From positions 13,392,052-13,456,051 of the forward strand of contig NC_088776.1 in the NCBI RefSeq assembly GCF_954871325.1: a stretch of DNA of 64,000 nt, in the 5' to 3' direction. Under the pieces are notes generated by a model. It was given only the letters and a program-made list of their open reading frames with translations, was not told where the DNA came from and searched no databases. The position numbers and the translations under genes were made by a program. Shown here one piece after another: positions 47,001 to 58,203 of this stretch (positions are counted from its first letter, which is position 1; each line of letters starts with the position of its first letter). This DNA comes from Gordionus sp. m RMFG-2023. Lineage: Eukaryota; Nematomorpha; Gordioida; Chordodea; Parachordodidae.

Positions 47001-50000
47001 TCGAGTAGCTATAACCTGAAGAAACACCTAATGGTAAATTGTTATTATTACATTATAATATTATTTATTTTATTAGACTGTTCACGGCAATTGCTATAAG
47101 GAAATAGAGAAACATATAAAAAATTTTGGTATAAGAGAATCTTCATTCAAAAAGACAAATACTATCCAAACCAAATTAACTGATAATAAACATGCCAATA
47201 TTTCACAAAAATTGGCTGATAAAGTAATTGTTGATTTTATTATTGACACAGTTCAGCCATTGTCCTTGGTTGATAATCCATCATTTACTATGATGATTAA
47301 AACTTTATCCCCTGGCACAACAGTTTTATGTCGCCAGACACTTATGAATAAAATAGCCGACAACTTCAAAGTGATGAAAGATGCTCTAATAGTAGAGTTA
47401 TCAGATATATCTTATGTATGCACACCGGCAGATAGTTGGACACATAACAGAAGGTAAAAACTTATTTATATTTATAACTTGATCTGATTAAATATTTTTA
47501 GAGCTTCCTTGCCCTCAAGTGCTAGCGTCGAGAGATTATTTAGCAAAGCAAAGCTTATACTTTCTGATCGTCGCTCTAGACTTGGGGATGATAATATTGA
47601 AATGATATTATTATTAAAATGCAACAAATTAAAATAAATATTTATTTATATTGCTTATTTTTTTATAATCTAAACTAAATATATTTTTATATTTATAAAT
47701 GTTGATTTTTATATATTATTTATTATACATTTACATTATAAGCAAAAAAAAAATTGTTTCATTTGTTTCTAAAATTTTTTTTATAAAAAGTAGCTAATAG
47801 CGCGCTACTTTTTTTGACAAATAGCGAAAGCAGTAGCGCGCTACTTTTTTTGACAAATAGCTATAGCGGTAGCGCGCTACTTTTAAAAATAGCGTTTAAC
47901 AACTCTGCAAAGGGGGTATGGAGGTAAAGCTCACCCCCTTATAATATATAAAAATAGTTTTAAAAAAAATTATGGAAACTTTTAAAAATAAATTATCACT
48001 TTAGCACTCTCTTTTCAAAATAGCTAATGACGCCCCTGAGAGTGATGCTGATGTTTATTCATAATATAAAATATTAGCGATCAGACTGAGTAAAATGACG
48101 TAAGGAATCAGAACAAGAATGCTATATTTTTTTCCCATCATCGATGGAGATTTTTGTAAAAAGAGAAAATGCGAACTTTCTTCTAAGGTTAGTTTTATCC
48201 TGCATTCATAGTTGAGCATGAATGCAAAGGAAAAAATATAGCCTATTATACAAAACATTCATAGTTAGATTTCGTTTTGCAAATAATTATTCCAGCACAA
48301 ATACAAATTTATTTATAATTTCCATGTTGGTCTAGCAAAATTATAATATTCATATTTGATAAACATATTAGCAAGAAAAATAAAATATGGGCGTTAGTCA
48401 AATATTTGACAGATCAGGATATTTAAACTGAATGGTTAGGTGAATAAATATTATAAAGTTTTAAAATAAATATCTTTATATTTTCTATATTTAAACTTTG
48501 TTAGAAACCAATAAATCTAAAAGTTTGAAGAGTGGCTCTGGGTGTGAAGACCCTAACTCATGGATTCATTAGAATTGTTTAAAGATCACAAATTTCATCC
48601 TTGGATACTAGATAATTTCAATTTTGAAATATCTATAGTTGAAGGTGATTAATAACCTTAAGCTCTTAATTAGTAAAATAAATAATATGATATAGATCTA
48701 TCAAGTGTACTGCATATGCTAAATTTTTTATTAAGATGAAGGTAATATCTACTATTTTTTTATTAATTTGTTTGCAGCATTTCAAAATTTGATATTTTTG
48801 TGGAATTAGTTTTATAAATAATAAAAATTGGTTCGAATGAGGACTTGCAAATTTTTTATTAATATTTGACCTGTCGCCGACAAAAGTATCGGCAGCTAGC
48901 GCGAGTTTTTAAAATCTAAGCGGCCGACGGCCCACCGCTTTTAAGCCGAGCTGTCAAAATAGGCAGCGTAAATTGGATGACCAACATAAAATTATATTTA
49001 TTTTAAATTGCAAATTGAATTTTTTTTAAAATTTCATTCAAAAGGAAGCAATTTAGAAATTTTAACTCAATTTTGTAGTTAACATATATAAAAATAATTT
49101 TATTTGAATATGATGGACATAAAGGTGATCCCTTGAATTCAAGCCAAAATAGAGATAGGAAGCCCTTTCACTAGGTGAACAAGCAGAGCCCAAAGAATAT
49201 TTCTAGCTACCTCAGAGATCCTACTTTCTCTCCAAAAAATTTATAATATGGAAATCTTGCGAATAGCGTTTTTGGAGAAGAATATGGCAACCTTTTCATA
49301 ACAGAAAGAGGAAACATAATTTGTGATAATTGTATAATTTTCATTTTCTTAATCTTGTCAAATCTGTTGATATTTCCTCTTTCAAACTCTATATTCACTA
49401 ATAAAATTACTCTATAAGTTTAGGAATTTAATTTAAAAAAAATCAGATGTGCAATTTTGCTCTTTTACATATTTTGATATAATTTTAAAATATTTTATTG
49501 GGTATAGAATAGATCCTCAACACCTAGATACATTTTGAAATAAGAGAGATCTGCAAAAGTAGGCCCCGCCCGTACCCGGTCTAAACGGGCCGTGTTAATT
49601 TTTTAAAAACAATCGGGTTCGGGCGGGTCGGGCCTAATATTTTTTAAAGAAAATTGTGGCCGGGTACAGGGTTGCCAGGTCAAAATTTTCAAATTGTGGG
49701 AGAAATTAGGTATTTTGTGGGAGAAATATAAAAATTGTGGGAGAAATTGCTAAAAAAATTTTTTTGCAGGCCTTCGGCCTGCAAAGGACCGGGATTTAGA
49801 ATTGACTTAGTTATCCACTTATTATTTTTTATAAATATAAAATCTAATCTATTTTCCAAAATAAAATAGGTAATTATTTTTCAAAATAAAATAGCTAACT
49901 TTTTTTAAAATAAAATAGCTAACTTTTTTTCAAAATAAAATAGCCAACTATTTTTCAAAATAAAATAGCCAACTATTTTTCAAAATAAAATATCCAACTC

Positions 50001-53000
50001 TTTTTCAAAATAAAATAGCCTAACTATTTTTCAAAATAAAATATCCAACTCTTTTTCAAAATAAAATAGTTAACTATTTTCCAAAATAAAATACCCAACT
50101 ATTTTTCAAAATAGGTAATTACTGTACGACACAAAATTTCTTAGAGTACTATCTTTATTATTAAAAAAACATATTGATTTATTATAATATATTAATTTTG
50201 TTTAAAAATAATAACCAACGATCTTTTTTAAATACAAAAAAATGTAAACAAGATAAAATTTTATAAAAAATTGTAATTTTACAATGTAAAAAAATAAATG
50301 GGGGAAGGGAATATGATATTTTGAGGTATCAAAAATCTTCAAAGCATAAATCAGTACAGGGCATTCTATCAACATCTATTTCAAAACAAAAATATTCTTC
50401 AAAAATAAGAAATAATATAGATGCAACTACAGTTGCGGAAATGGTAAATACCTATCATGCAGTACAACATTCAGAGAGTTACTCAACATCTCAATGTTGG
50501 TAGAATCTTTCCCCATAATATTTAACGACTAATATAAATGAATAGAATATTTTGTAGAACACAAAATGAGCAAGGCTATCAACAATGTTTTAGGATATAA
50601 ATCCAGAAGGTCAATTCTTGACGATTTGAAAGATGTGCAAACATATGCAATTCTAACAGATGCATCTAATAAGGAGATATCAAAACATTTCCCTTGATCC
50701 TCCCCTATTTCAACAAAATTAATGTCATTTTAATAAAACTATTAAAAAATTTTTCTCCAGATATGAAATATCCAAAGACATAGCTAACCATATATAATGG
50801 TAAATATGGCAGATTTGGCATTACCAATGAATTGCATGGTAGCTTTCTGATCTGATAATTCCTCAGTAAATTTGGCAAAAACCAGAGTGTATTTACAGAA
50901 TTGAGTCAGCATAATGTTGGTTGACAGGTTCCTCCTAATACGCGCCATCTAAGAATTTTAAAATACAAACCTTTAAAAAATAAATAGATTATAAAAGCTG
51001 TCCTATTTGAAAATAATTTTCAAAAATAAATGGCAGAAGTATATTTAGGAATTTTACATATAGGAAATCTACTATATGCTGTTAATATGCAGTTGCAATC
51101 AGAAGAATATAATTTAATAAAGGCTCACTAAATTATGCTGCAGAAATACCAAAGTAAGAATATTACTATTATCGGATAATTATTAATAAGATTTAATATG
51201 ATGTCATGTTTGAGGAGATTGTAATGCTTCTTTATTTTTATGATTTGCCAAAATATTCAAAATATTAATTTTACAATGTAAAAAATAAATTTATTTGATT
51301 TTATGCAAATGTATAAATAAGATTTTATAAAATATAGAAAGTCAAATAGTTATAGTTAATTATATTTTATATGAGATTTAAATAATGGAACTAAACGTTT
51401 TTCCGTCGTTATTAAGATATTAAAAATCCTGGCATGACATTTTATAATTTTGTTTAACCATTAACTCGGCCTCTTAGGATATCTTAAGCTTAGATTAAAG
51501 ATGATTAGGATAATAATATTTTCTAAGATGAGTTCCACCTTCATTGCTAATTTTTAAAAATATTACTTCTAATATTAATAATATATTTTTTAATATATAA
51601 TAGTACATAAGCAGTTTATATTGAAAATAATTTTTCTTTTTATATATTTAATTATAACATTTTATTGTCCAAAAAACAACATCAGTATTGGAAACTAGTG
51701 CTTTAACCTCAAAACAATCTAAATCTCACCTAGAAGATAACTATCATGGTATATATAAATAAAAATATTAAAAAAGCACTAGTTTCACATACTATTCTAA
51801 CTTCAAATTTTGAAAATGTCGAATGGATTGGATTGGATGGAGAATTTAAAATTAGCGGAAAAATAAAATAAAAGAACTAGACATATTTTTCGAATAAATA
51901 TTTAAAATTTATTTTAAAAATATAAAAATAATCAAATAATGTCTCTCAAAATTATTATTTATATATTAAAAACATTAAAATGCTAAAAAAAAAATTGTGG
52001 GAGAAATTAAAAAATTGTGGGAGATTTTTGTGGGAGATTTCTAATTGTGGGAGTTTTGTGGGAGTGAGATGTATGTGGGTAAACTAAAAAATTGTGGGAG
52101 ACTCCCACTGATGGGGGGAGGCATGGCAACCCTGGCCGGGTAGGGTCGGGCCGTATAAATTTTTTTATATATCAAAATTATGTTGAGTTTTTTATGTAAA
52201 ATAAAAATATTTGATTTTATTTATAAAAACTAGACGTCATATAACATATATCGTTTATTTTGAGTAATTATAAAAATTAATTATTTAAATAAATTCGGGC
52301 AGAGCCTGTAAATTTTTTTTAAAAAAAATTTGGGATGGGCCAGGCTTGAAAAAATAGGCCCAATGCAGATCACTAATAAGAAGTATATAAATATAAAAGT
52401 TATATAATATTACTTTGGTATCACAAATAGAAATTGCAATAAAAAATTTTTAAACATATTATCTTTAAGTGCAATAATTTGGATCAGTGCTATAAAGATC
52501 TAGCATCATCCGATGTTAGATCTATTGTATTTGGACACTTTTTCTTATGACACATTGAATAATTACAAATTGATGTTGAACAATTATAAGAATAGGAATG
52601 TATAAAATATGAAATATATTTTTTTTTAAATTTATGTGCCAGTGTGATTTTTATAAACAGTGGTGTTTTGGCATGATCAAAAATATCGGCAGGTGATCAG
52701 AGTTTGGCCAATATGCAGGTCTAGGTAATATTGGAATTTGCAATGGAAGAAAAAACTGGAATTGTAAATCTCTGCTCAAAAAGCAATTTTTCTTAATCAT
52801 GCAATGTACATGTCTGCTCAAATTTTTTAAAATTTAGGTCTGAGTCAGTCTACCCCAAATTTGAAGTAGGCTACTCAGAACTCTACTTTGTACGATGTTC
52901 AATTTAGAAATAAACATAGTAAATATAAATATTACTTTTCTTGCCCTTTTAATAATGTAGGATCTTTTTCTTTTGGATTTTTATCATTTACTTTTAATTT

Positions 53001-54138
53001 TTTAGGTTTAAGTTTAGGATCATATTCACCCTTTAAAGTAAATTTAGCTCTTTCAACTTTAACAATTTTATCTTTCATTAAAAAACCATCTAGAATTTGT
53101 AAAGCTAATTGAACAGATTCAACCTAAATTAATTTTTCAAAGGATAAAATAAATTTTCAAATAACTTTTAAATAGCAACATCTTCCATCACCTTTGAAAT
53201 TTCCCTGAGAATCAGTATATAATTTAACTTTAGGTTTTCTTGTAATTGGATCTTCCATAATAATACCACATTTTGACATAAAAGTTATATATTCTTCTAA
53301 GGTAATATTTTCAGGCAAATTTGAAACATAAACATTTGTATTTTTATCTTCATCCATTTCAAACCATTCTGTTTTATATTTATAAATTAAACAAAACATA
53401 AAAATATCTTACCGGCTGGCTTCTGTATTTTGGGTGCACCTTTTTCTAACATAGTTAACTTTCTTTTCTTATTAAATTTAATATTATTATTAATGTTTAT
53501 ATCTTGAGATAACTCTTTAAGATCTTGTAAATTATGAGTACTATCATCGTCATTTTTAGGCAGTATCCATTGTTCCTTTGATTGATCCCATTCATATAAA
53601 TATTTACCTGTGGTTGGATCTTTATACATGTAGCATCTTTTGCTGAAATTGAACTCAACATTAGGATCTGACAATTTAGAATCATTTTCAACTGCTTTTA
53701 TATTATTGTTATTATTGGTTATTTCATTTTTTTTATTGTCTACAGTTATATTTTCTGAGGAATATAAAACAGGTACATTAGTATCTTGATAATACCATTG
53801 CTTTGTTTCCTCTTTCCAATATAATTTACGTTTAGAATTAGGATCAATATATGTATATTGACCCCTATCATTCTGAGAAACCCCATAACTTGCCTGATAC
53901 ATGGCAATAAAGTCATCTGTTACCTGTTTATTTTTAACATTCATTTATTAGTTGTATAACTATATACTTTGGGGACATATGCTTTTTGTTTTTCATCCCA
54001 TTCATATTCTGTCCCATCCTTATCAGTATATTTTTTGACCTCTTCATTTGTGGTATTTAGATTAAGCTTACCTTCCCTCTCTAACTGGTGTAATCTGATT
54101 TGTTCTTCGAAATCCGCATCATCATCTGTGTCAGACAT
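44050..54138 (-). CDS. HTATSF1: HTATSF1 / Tat-SF1 (CUS2) U2 snRNP splicing factor
   Basis: Nuclear RNA-binding factor that joins the U2 snRNP by binding SF3B1. Exons on the minus strand: 54138-53968, 53923-53413, 53368-53166, 53123-52936, 45436-45340, 45282-45193, 44256-44050, 488 residues, all in phase. Introns are 44, 44, 42 nt, then 7.5 kb, 57 nt and 0.9 kb. Residues 1-57 and 58-227 hold three Y..D..G..Y.W(D)....W/Y motifs and TDDFIAMYQASYG, as in Tat-SF1 N-termini. RRM1 is about 238-320 (NVYVSNLP; KGDGRCCYL). The second RRM, a UHM, is about 375-450 (TIILKNMF; HPEGVASVTF). At the UHM R-x-F position I read RFY. The protein ends in EDD right after the UHM, without the long acidic tail of human. 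ATG 54138 is the first in frame and matches the MSxxD start. Confidence 0.93.
45440..46584. other. HTATSF1 intron 4, proximal part, with dispersed repeat
   Basis: AT-rich intron. A segment at about 46285-46515 (TGCTAATTTTTGAACATTCAAAAAGTTGTGC..., then AATACATGTATATTTATTAT) resembles 61045-61335 in the same order, so it is a dispersed repeat of unknown class. A region with AGCACC / GGTGCTT pairs at 45530-45595 may be a MITE end. No exon seen. Confidence 0.5.
46593..47907 (+). mobile_element. 1.3-kb hAT with perfect ends and duplication
   Basis: The ends are CAGAGTTGTTAAAGTAGCGC and, read inward from the right, CAGAGTTGTTAAACGCTATT. A perfect 8-bp duplication CAAAGGGG flanks it (46585-46592, 47908-47915). 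Subterminal repeats of TAGCGCGCTAC occur several times at 47795-47880. It carries a spliced reading frame (46803-47637). It lies in HTATSF1 intron 4 on the opposite strand. Confidence 0.92.
46803..47637 (+). CDS. deleted hAT transposase with continuous spliced frame
   Basis: Exons 46803-47033, 47077-47453 and 47502-47637 (TAA); the introns are 43 and 48 nt with GT/AG, and the 247-codon frame is uninterrupted. The N-terminus is acidic (ESDSDMEDSMEE), followed by a BED-like finger (CLKCKKNISSNQSSSYNLKKHL). Exon 2 contains a helical segment (VIVDFIIDTVQPLSLVDNPS) and ends at CTPADSWTHNRR, the block just after the first catalytic Asp of hATs. Exon 3 jumps to the dimerisation domain, SLPSSASVERLFSKAK and LGDDNIEMILLLKCN. 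The RNase H core and insertion domain between them are missing. It should still bind DNA and dimerise but not cut; a repressor-like role is my inference. Confidence 0.75.
47916..49538. other. HTATSF1 intron 4, middle part
   Basis: AT-rich intron. At 48868-48966 there is an isolated GC-rich patch with GTCGCCGACAAAAGTATCGGC and a hairpin AAGCGGCCGACGGCCCACCG / CTT. A purine-poor frame at 48055-48258 is probably chance. No exon or identifiable element otherwise. Confidence 0.45.
49850..50115. repeat. tandem array, ~25-bp unit
   Basis: About ten units of TTTTTCAAAATAAAATAGC plus CAACTA, with variants (TATCCAACTC, TAGCTAACTT). It lies just inside the left end of the 49667-52134 element and ends as TTTTTCAAAATAGGTAATTA, matching how it begins. 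Confidence 0.85.
50300..50720 (+). pseudogene. hAT-like transposase fragment (TDASN type)
   Basis: The plus strand 50321-50503 reads SSKHKSVQGILSTSISKQK, then ATVAEMVNTYHAVQHSESYS, like the C..H..SEKHK... and E....YH.VKH..SY.S blocks of ZMYM/KIAA-type hAT-like transposases. 50566-50700 reads MSKAINNVLGYKSRRSILDD and YAILTDASNKEISKHFP, matching the conserved STDASN....LFP motif. A frame change and stop separate the two. The rest of the gene is not recognisable. Confidence 0.55.
52381..52935. other. HTATSF1 intron 4, distal part
   Basis: About 550 bp of AT-rich intron before exon 4 (read on the minus strand). No element identified. Confidence 0.45.
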
Positions 54139-54821
54139 TTTAAAATTAATTACCGATTAATGAAAAGTGGAATTAATGAAAATCAATACTTAACACATAG
54201 ACTTGTATATATATAATATAAAGTCAATTAATAAGGTACCTATATCCCCAAAGTATGTGAAGCAGAGCACCTTCTAAACCCCCTTAATTTCATGCCCAGC
54301 TGAAAGATATAATGAAAAATTGTTTTTATTAATAATTTTGAATAGAATATAACTAAATTTTAATTTATTTAAACATTTTTTGAAGAGATTCTGAAGAAAA
54401 TTATATTTTTTAAATAATAAGGTTAAATATAAGAGCAAGCAAATTGATACATTTTTTAAGGTGGGTCAAAATTCAGACAAATAAATAAGGGGATTAAGAA
54501 TTAGAGCTTAACGACAGTACATATGATGTTAAAATGCGTACATGTTCCAGATTAATATCAAATATAACATGCGATATGGAACTTACCAAATTTAATACGA
54601 TCAATATAACCATTGTTTATTATAACATTTATAAAAAATAGTAACTTCCAAAAAGCTTATGGTCTAGTTTGTTTCGTGCATTTATCTTTTCGATAATTCT
54701 GGGCTCGAATCTAGCAAAAACCATATTCTTTTCTGAAATCAACTAGTTAGTCTCTTTCTTTTGGAGATTATATGTAATATTAGAATCGAGCGAATTTCGT
54801 TTCTTGAAAAAAAAATGTGTC
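54139..54821. other. 5' flank of HTATSF1
   Basis: AT-rich sequence upstream of the HTATSF1 start, expected to hold its promoter. No distinct TATA-box can be told apart in this base composition. A stretch at 54230-54310 is slightly GC-richer. No gene seen. Confidence 0.4.
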
Positions 54822-54828
54822 TTATAGC

Positions 54829-55683
54829 CAGGAAGCCAAACCTAACTATTAAACCGCTAAAAACCTGTATTTTTTATCAAACCTAAACCGAACCTGAACC
54901 GCTAAAAAATTTCTAGCCGAACCTGAACCGAACCGCTAAATTCCCCTGAACCGGTTCAAGTCTCATATTTTATGTTTATAAAAAAATGTGTAAGTTATTA
55001 CTAGTATATTTAAATTTTTTTAATTATATTCGAATTGTTTTAAAGATTATTATCAATCACATTTGATTGATAAGTGTAAGTCATATTTTTTATAAACTTT
55101 AGTATATTGCCATTTTACAAGATTTTTTAAATATTTTAAGCTTATAAATTATAATGCCTAGAGAAAAATTAAATCCAATATATAAATTATTTACATAGTG
55201 TATTATAAATGACATATCAAATCTGATATAATACTGTTAGTGCCGGCTACCCAAATTAGTGTGGAAAGATGTTTTCCAACAATTAAATCTATTGTATCTT
55301 CTTATAGATGTAATATGAGTGAGACGAATTTTGAAAATATATTAATTGTACGGCTTAATAAAAAAATATATAAATAATTGCTCACATTAAAATTAATCAT
55401 TGATATTTATTTGTTATATTTATAAATTAAATATTATTTTTTAATGTGCAATAAATAAAAATGAAGGTTTATGTATGTGTTTTGTATTTTATTATAAAAT
55501 AAAAAAAAATTCTTCCTTATAAATAATTCGAATGTAGGTTTTAATATAAAAGTGTTCAAACCGGTTTTTAGATGTTCAAACCCAACCAATATTTTTATTT
55601 TTTGCGAACCGAACCTGAATCTTGAACCGTTATTTTTATCCGAACCTGAACCGAACCGATATTTGTTACTGTTTGGATCCCTG
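54829..55683 (+). mobile_element. 855-bp hAT with residual dimerisation domain
   Basis: Starts CAGGAAGCCAAACC, ends GGTTTGGATCCCTG-like (TGTTTGGATCCCTG), and is flanked by a 7-bp repeat TTATAGC (54822-54828, 55684-55690). Both subterminal parts repeat GAACCTGAACCG. At about 55240-55375 the plus strand encodes LLVPATQISVERCFPTIKSI and NMSETNFENILIVRLNKK before a TAA: a hAT C-terminal domain. The remainder of the transposase is deleted. Confidence 0.85.
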
Positions 55684-55690
55684 TTATAGC

Positions 55691-56027
55691 ATTTTTGAAA
55701 AATTTAATTTTTGTCCAGCACATATGGTTATTGTTTAGTAAAATAAATAACTATCAGGTGACGCGATATTCAACATTTACTATATTTTAATTATTTTTTT
55801 GAGCTTTACCCACCCTTAAAATGGTATATATATATATATAATATAAAAAATAATATTAGAAATATTTTGAAAAAAAGAAATGAAAAGGGAATGACAAAAT
55901 TGTAAGAAAATAGATTAAATGTTTTTCCTTATAATTAAATTAATCATTTCGATAAATTAATGAAAGAGAGAAAGTGCAACCGCATTTATAACATTATTCC
56001 AATTTTGTTAAAGGGTTCTTTCTTAAA
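55691..56027. other. AT-rich spacer
   Basis: Between the hAT and the LTR element. Contains a TATATATATATA run near 55825. No gene or element seen. Confidence 0.5.
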
Positions 56028-56213
56028 AGAAAGTATTTTAGATTTAAGAAACTATTTAAATTACTTCTTTTTTAAATCAAATTTATTACTATTTTTCTAT
56101 ATCTAAAAACATAGTATATATATAAAAAAAAGTTAATTGAACATATTAAATAATCAACTTAAATAGTTAATATATAAAATAAACAATATTCAAATTTATT
56201 TAATCAATCAACA
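56028..56213 (-). repeat. 3' LTR of the small LTR element
   Basis: 186 bp, identical to 58018-58203 except for about five positions, all within the first 25 bp. Confidence 0.9.
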
Positions 56214-57204
56214 TTCCCCCTCTTCTACAAAGAACTAATCTTCTTCTCAGCAGTAATCGAGAGCTTGTTGTCCCAGAAGTTTTTTTCCGTTTCGATTGTA
56301 CTCGGTTTTATCTTGGTTAGCACATAAGTCTCAAATGTTCTCGTAAGCTTGATTCTATCACGTAGGTTTGATAAAATCGTTTATTAGAGTTGCGTGAGTT
56401 TGTACGTTTTTTGTAGGCTTGATATCCATATCGTATGTTGTTCACATTTCTCAAAATTGTTATTATCATTTTTCATAATTAATCCAGTCGAATATTGGAA
56501 TTTGGAATAAATCGGAATATGTAATTTGGAATAGTTGATCAAATGTATGAATAATATGCACAAATAAAATTTTGAATTTCGGAACAATAATAAGGAATGA
56601 TAATTTATGGAATAAGGAATAAAATTTTAATCCAGAATAAGGAATGATAAATTATTATATTATTTTTTAGGTGTTAAGTTAATCATAGCGTTTTATACTT
56701 TTAGCGTTTTATGCGTTTTATATTTTTAGCGTTTTATATTTTTTGCGTTTTACATTTTTTAGCGTTTCCATATTTAATTAGTAGCGTTTTAATACTTTTT
56801 ATTTTTATTTATTTTCAATCTCCGAGGTTAAAATATGCAAATATTATGCACATTTCCCTCTCTTAAAAAAAAATTTAAATTTCACACAATATTTTTCTAA
56901 AATAATGATGTTTAAATTTTACATAACCTTTTGTCTTCAAAAGCTTTATTTCAAAAACATTTTTATCATATTAAGTATTACTTATAAAGGTTATTTAAAT
57001 CAATCCCTTTTAATTCATATGTTTTAATTACACTTTAATATCATTGGTCTCACAAAATAGAATTCATAACCTATCGTTCAACTTCCATATCAGTTCTTCC
57101 TAGGTTGTCACATTAGGTTAGGTGCTGGTTATCATATTCCAGTCCAACATCCAGAGCCGGGACACCATGAAGAAAGAAGCTTTTTGCATGAAAGAACGTG
57201 CTAA

Positions 57205-57625
57205 CATCTCCATAGATTAGGCATTGGTCATATCAATAGATTAGGCAGTCACAATAAATAAGGTAGTCATAATAGATAGTCATCTCCATAGGTTAAGCAG
57301 TCTCCATAGGTTAGATAGTCATCTCAGTAGATTAGGTAGTCACAATAGATAAGGTAGTCATAATAGGTAGTCATCTCCATAGGTTAAGCAGTCTCCGGTT
57401 ACGCAGTCTCCATAGGTTACGCAGTCTCCATAGGTTACGCAGTCTCCATAGGTTACGCAGTCTCCATAGGTTAGATAGTCATCTCAGTAGGTAGTCATAT
57501 AAATAGAGTCATCTCAATGGATTAAGCTAAATCGTCCACAATAGGTAGTCATATAAATAGAGTCATCTCAATGGATTAAGCAATCGTCACAATAGGTAGT
57601 CAAATCAATAAATAAGGTAGTCATC
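57205..57625. repeat. minisatellite inside the LTR element
   Basis: Irregular tandem units around TAGGTAGTCATCTCCATAGG and GTTACGCAGTCTCCATAG. The cleanest part, near 57385-57475, has units of about 21 bp; elsewhere longer higher-order units (TCACAATAGATAAGGTAGTC) repeat. Confidence 0.85.
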
Positions 57626-58017
57626 AATTTCAAATTTAATTTAATTTATACTTTTTTATTTTAATTTTAGGCAAATTTTCTATATTTTATTCTTTTTTTT
57701 TTTTACAAAAACGTAACAGGGCGCCATAAAAGAAACAAGAAGTTAACAAATATTTATTCTAAATAAAATTTTTTTACCTTTTATAATTTTGTAAATTTGA
57801 ATAAAATTTTGACTATCGAAAAGAAAAGTCAAAAAAATTTTATTTGTCCTTATATCATCTCCAATATCGAACGACGAATTTGATAAGTAATTCGTTTACT
57901 TTTTATTTTTACTAAAGAATTCAAGGTAAGGATATTTTTTAATTTTTTTTTAAAACTTTTATCATTTAACTTTAATTTAAAACGAAAAACGTACCACCGT
58001 AACCGGGGCACCATAAA

Positions 58018-58203
58018 TGAAAGTGTTTTGGATTTACGAAACTATTTAAATTACTTCTTTTTTAAATCAAATTTATTACTATTTTTCTATATCTAAAAAC
58101 ATAGTATATATATAAAAAAAAGTTAATTGAACATATTAAATAATCAACTTAAATAGTTAATATATAAAATAAACAATATTCAAATTTATTTAATCAATCA
58201 ACA
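58018..58203 (-). repeat. 5' LTR of the small LTR element
   Basis: 186 bp. On the minus strand it runs TGTTGATTGATTAAATAAAT to AAAACACTTTCA, then TTTA and the primer-binding-like site. Confidence 0.9.

Larger units (their letters stand above)
49667..52134. mobile_element. 2.5-kb element with CAGGGTTGCCA ends
   Basis: The ends are CAGGGTTGCCAGGTC and, read inward from the right, CAGGGTTGCCATGCC, with perfect 8-bp duplications GCCGGGTA at 49659-49666 and 52135-52142. Repeats of ATTGTGGGAG lie inside both ends (49693-49745 and 51995-52100). It carries a decayed transposase trace at 50300-50700 and a 25-bp tandem array at 49850-50115. The 8-bp duplication and transposase style fit the hAT superfamily. 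It sits inside the 49545-52374 element, hence is the younger. Confidence 0.85.
49545..52374. mobile_element. outer short element split by 49667-52134
   Basis: Starts AGAGATCTGCAAAAGTAGGC and, read inward from the right, AGTGATCTGCATTGGGCCTA. Flanked by a direct repeat AATAAG (49539-49544, 52375-52380). The subterminal parts are GC-rich GGGCCGGGT / CGGGCGGGTC strings. Without the insertion it is about 350 bp, a MITE. Ends are imperfect, so the boundaries are less certain than for other elements. Confidence 0.6.
56028..58203 (-). mobile_element. small non-coding LTR retrotransposon (TRIM/LARD-like)
   Basis: Two 186-bp LTRs (56028-56213, 58018-58203), TG...CA on the minus strand, differ at only about five positions. 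Just inside the 5' LTR the minus strand reads TGGTGCCCCGGTTACGG, a primer-binding-site-like sequence, and just inside the 3' LTR it reads GTAGAAGAGGGGGAA, a polypurine tract. The internal 1.8 kb has no recognisable gag or pol, so the element depends on others. It contains two tandem-repeat patches (GCGTTTTA near 56690-56790, and 57205-57625). Near-identical LTRs imply a young insertion. No target duplication was found. Confidence 0.85.

Noticed and set aside
49850-50115. CRISPR array
   Set aside because: It is a simple 25-bp tandem repeat without spacers, in a eukaryotic transposon.
52888-53112. 74-codon plus-strand frame
   Set aside because: Antisense to HTATSF1 exon 4.
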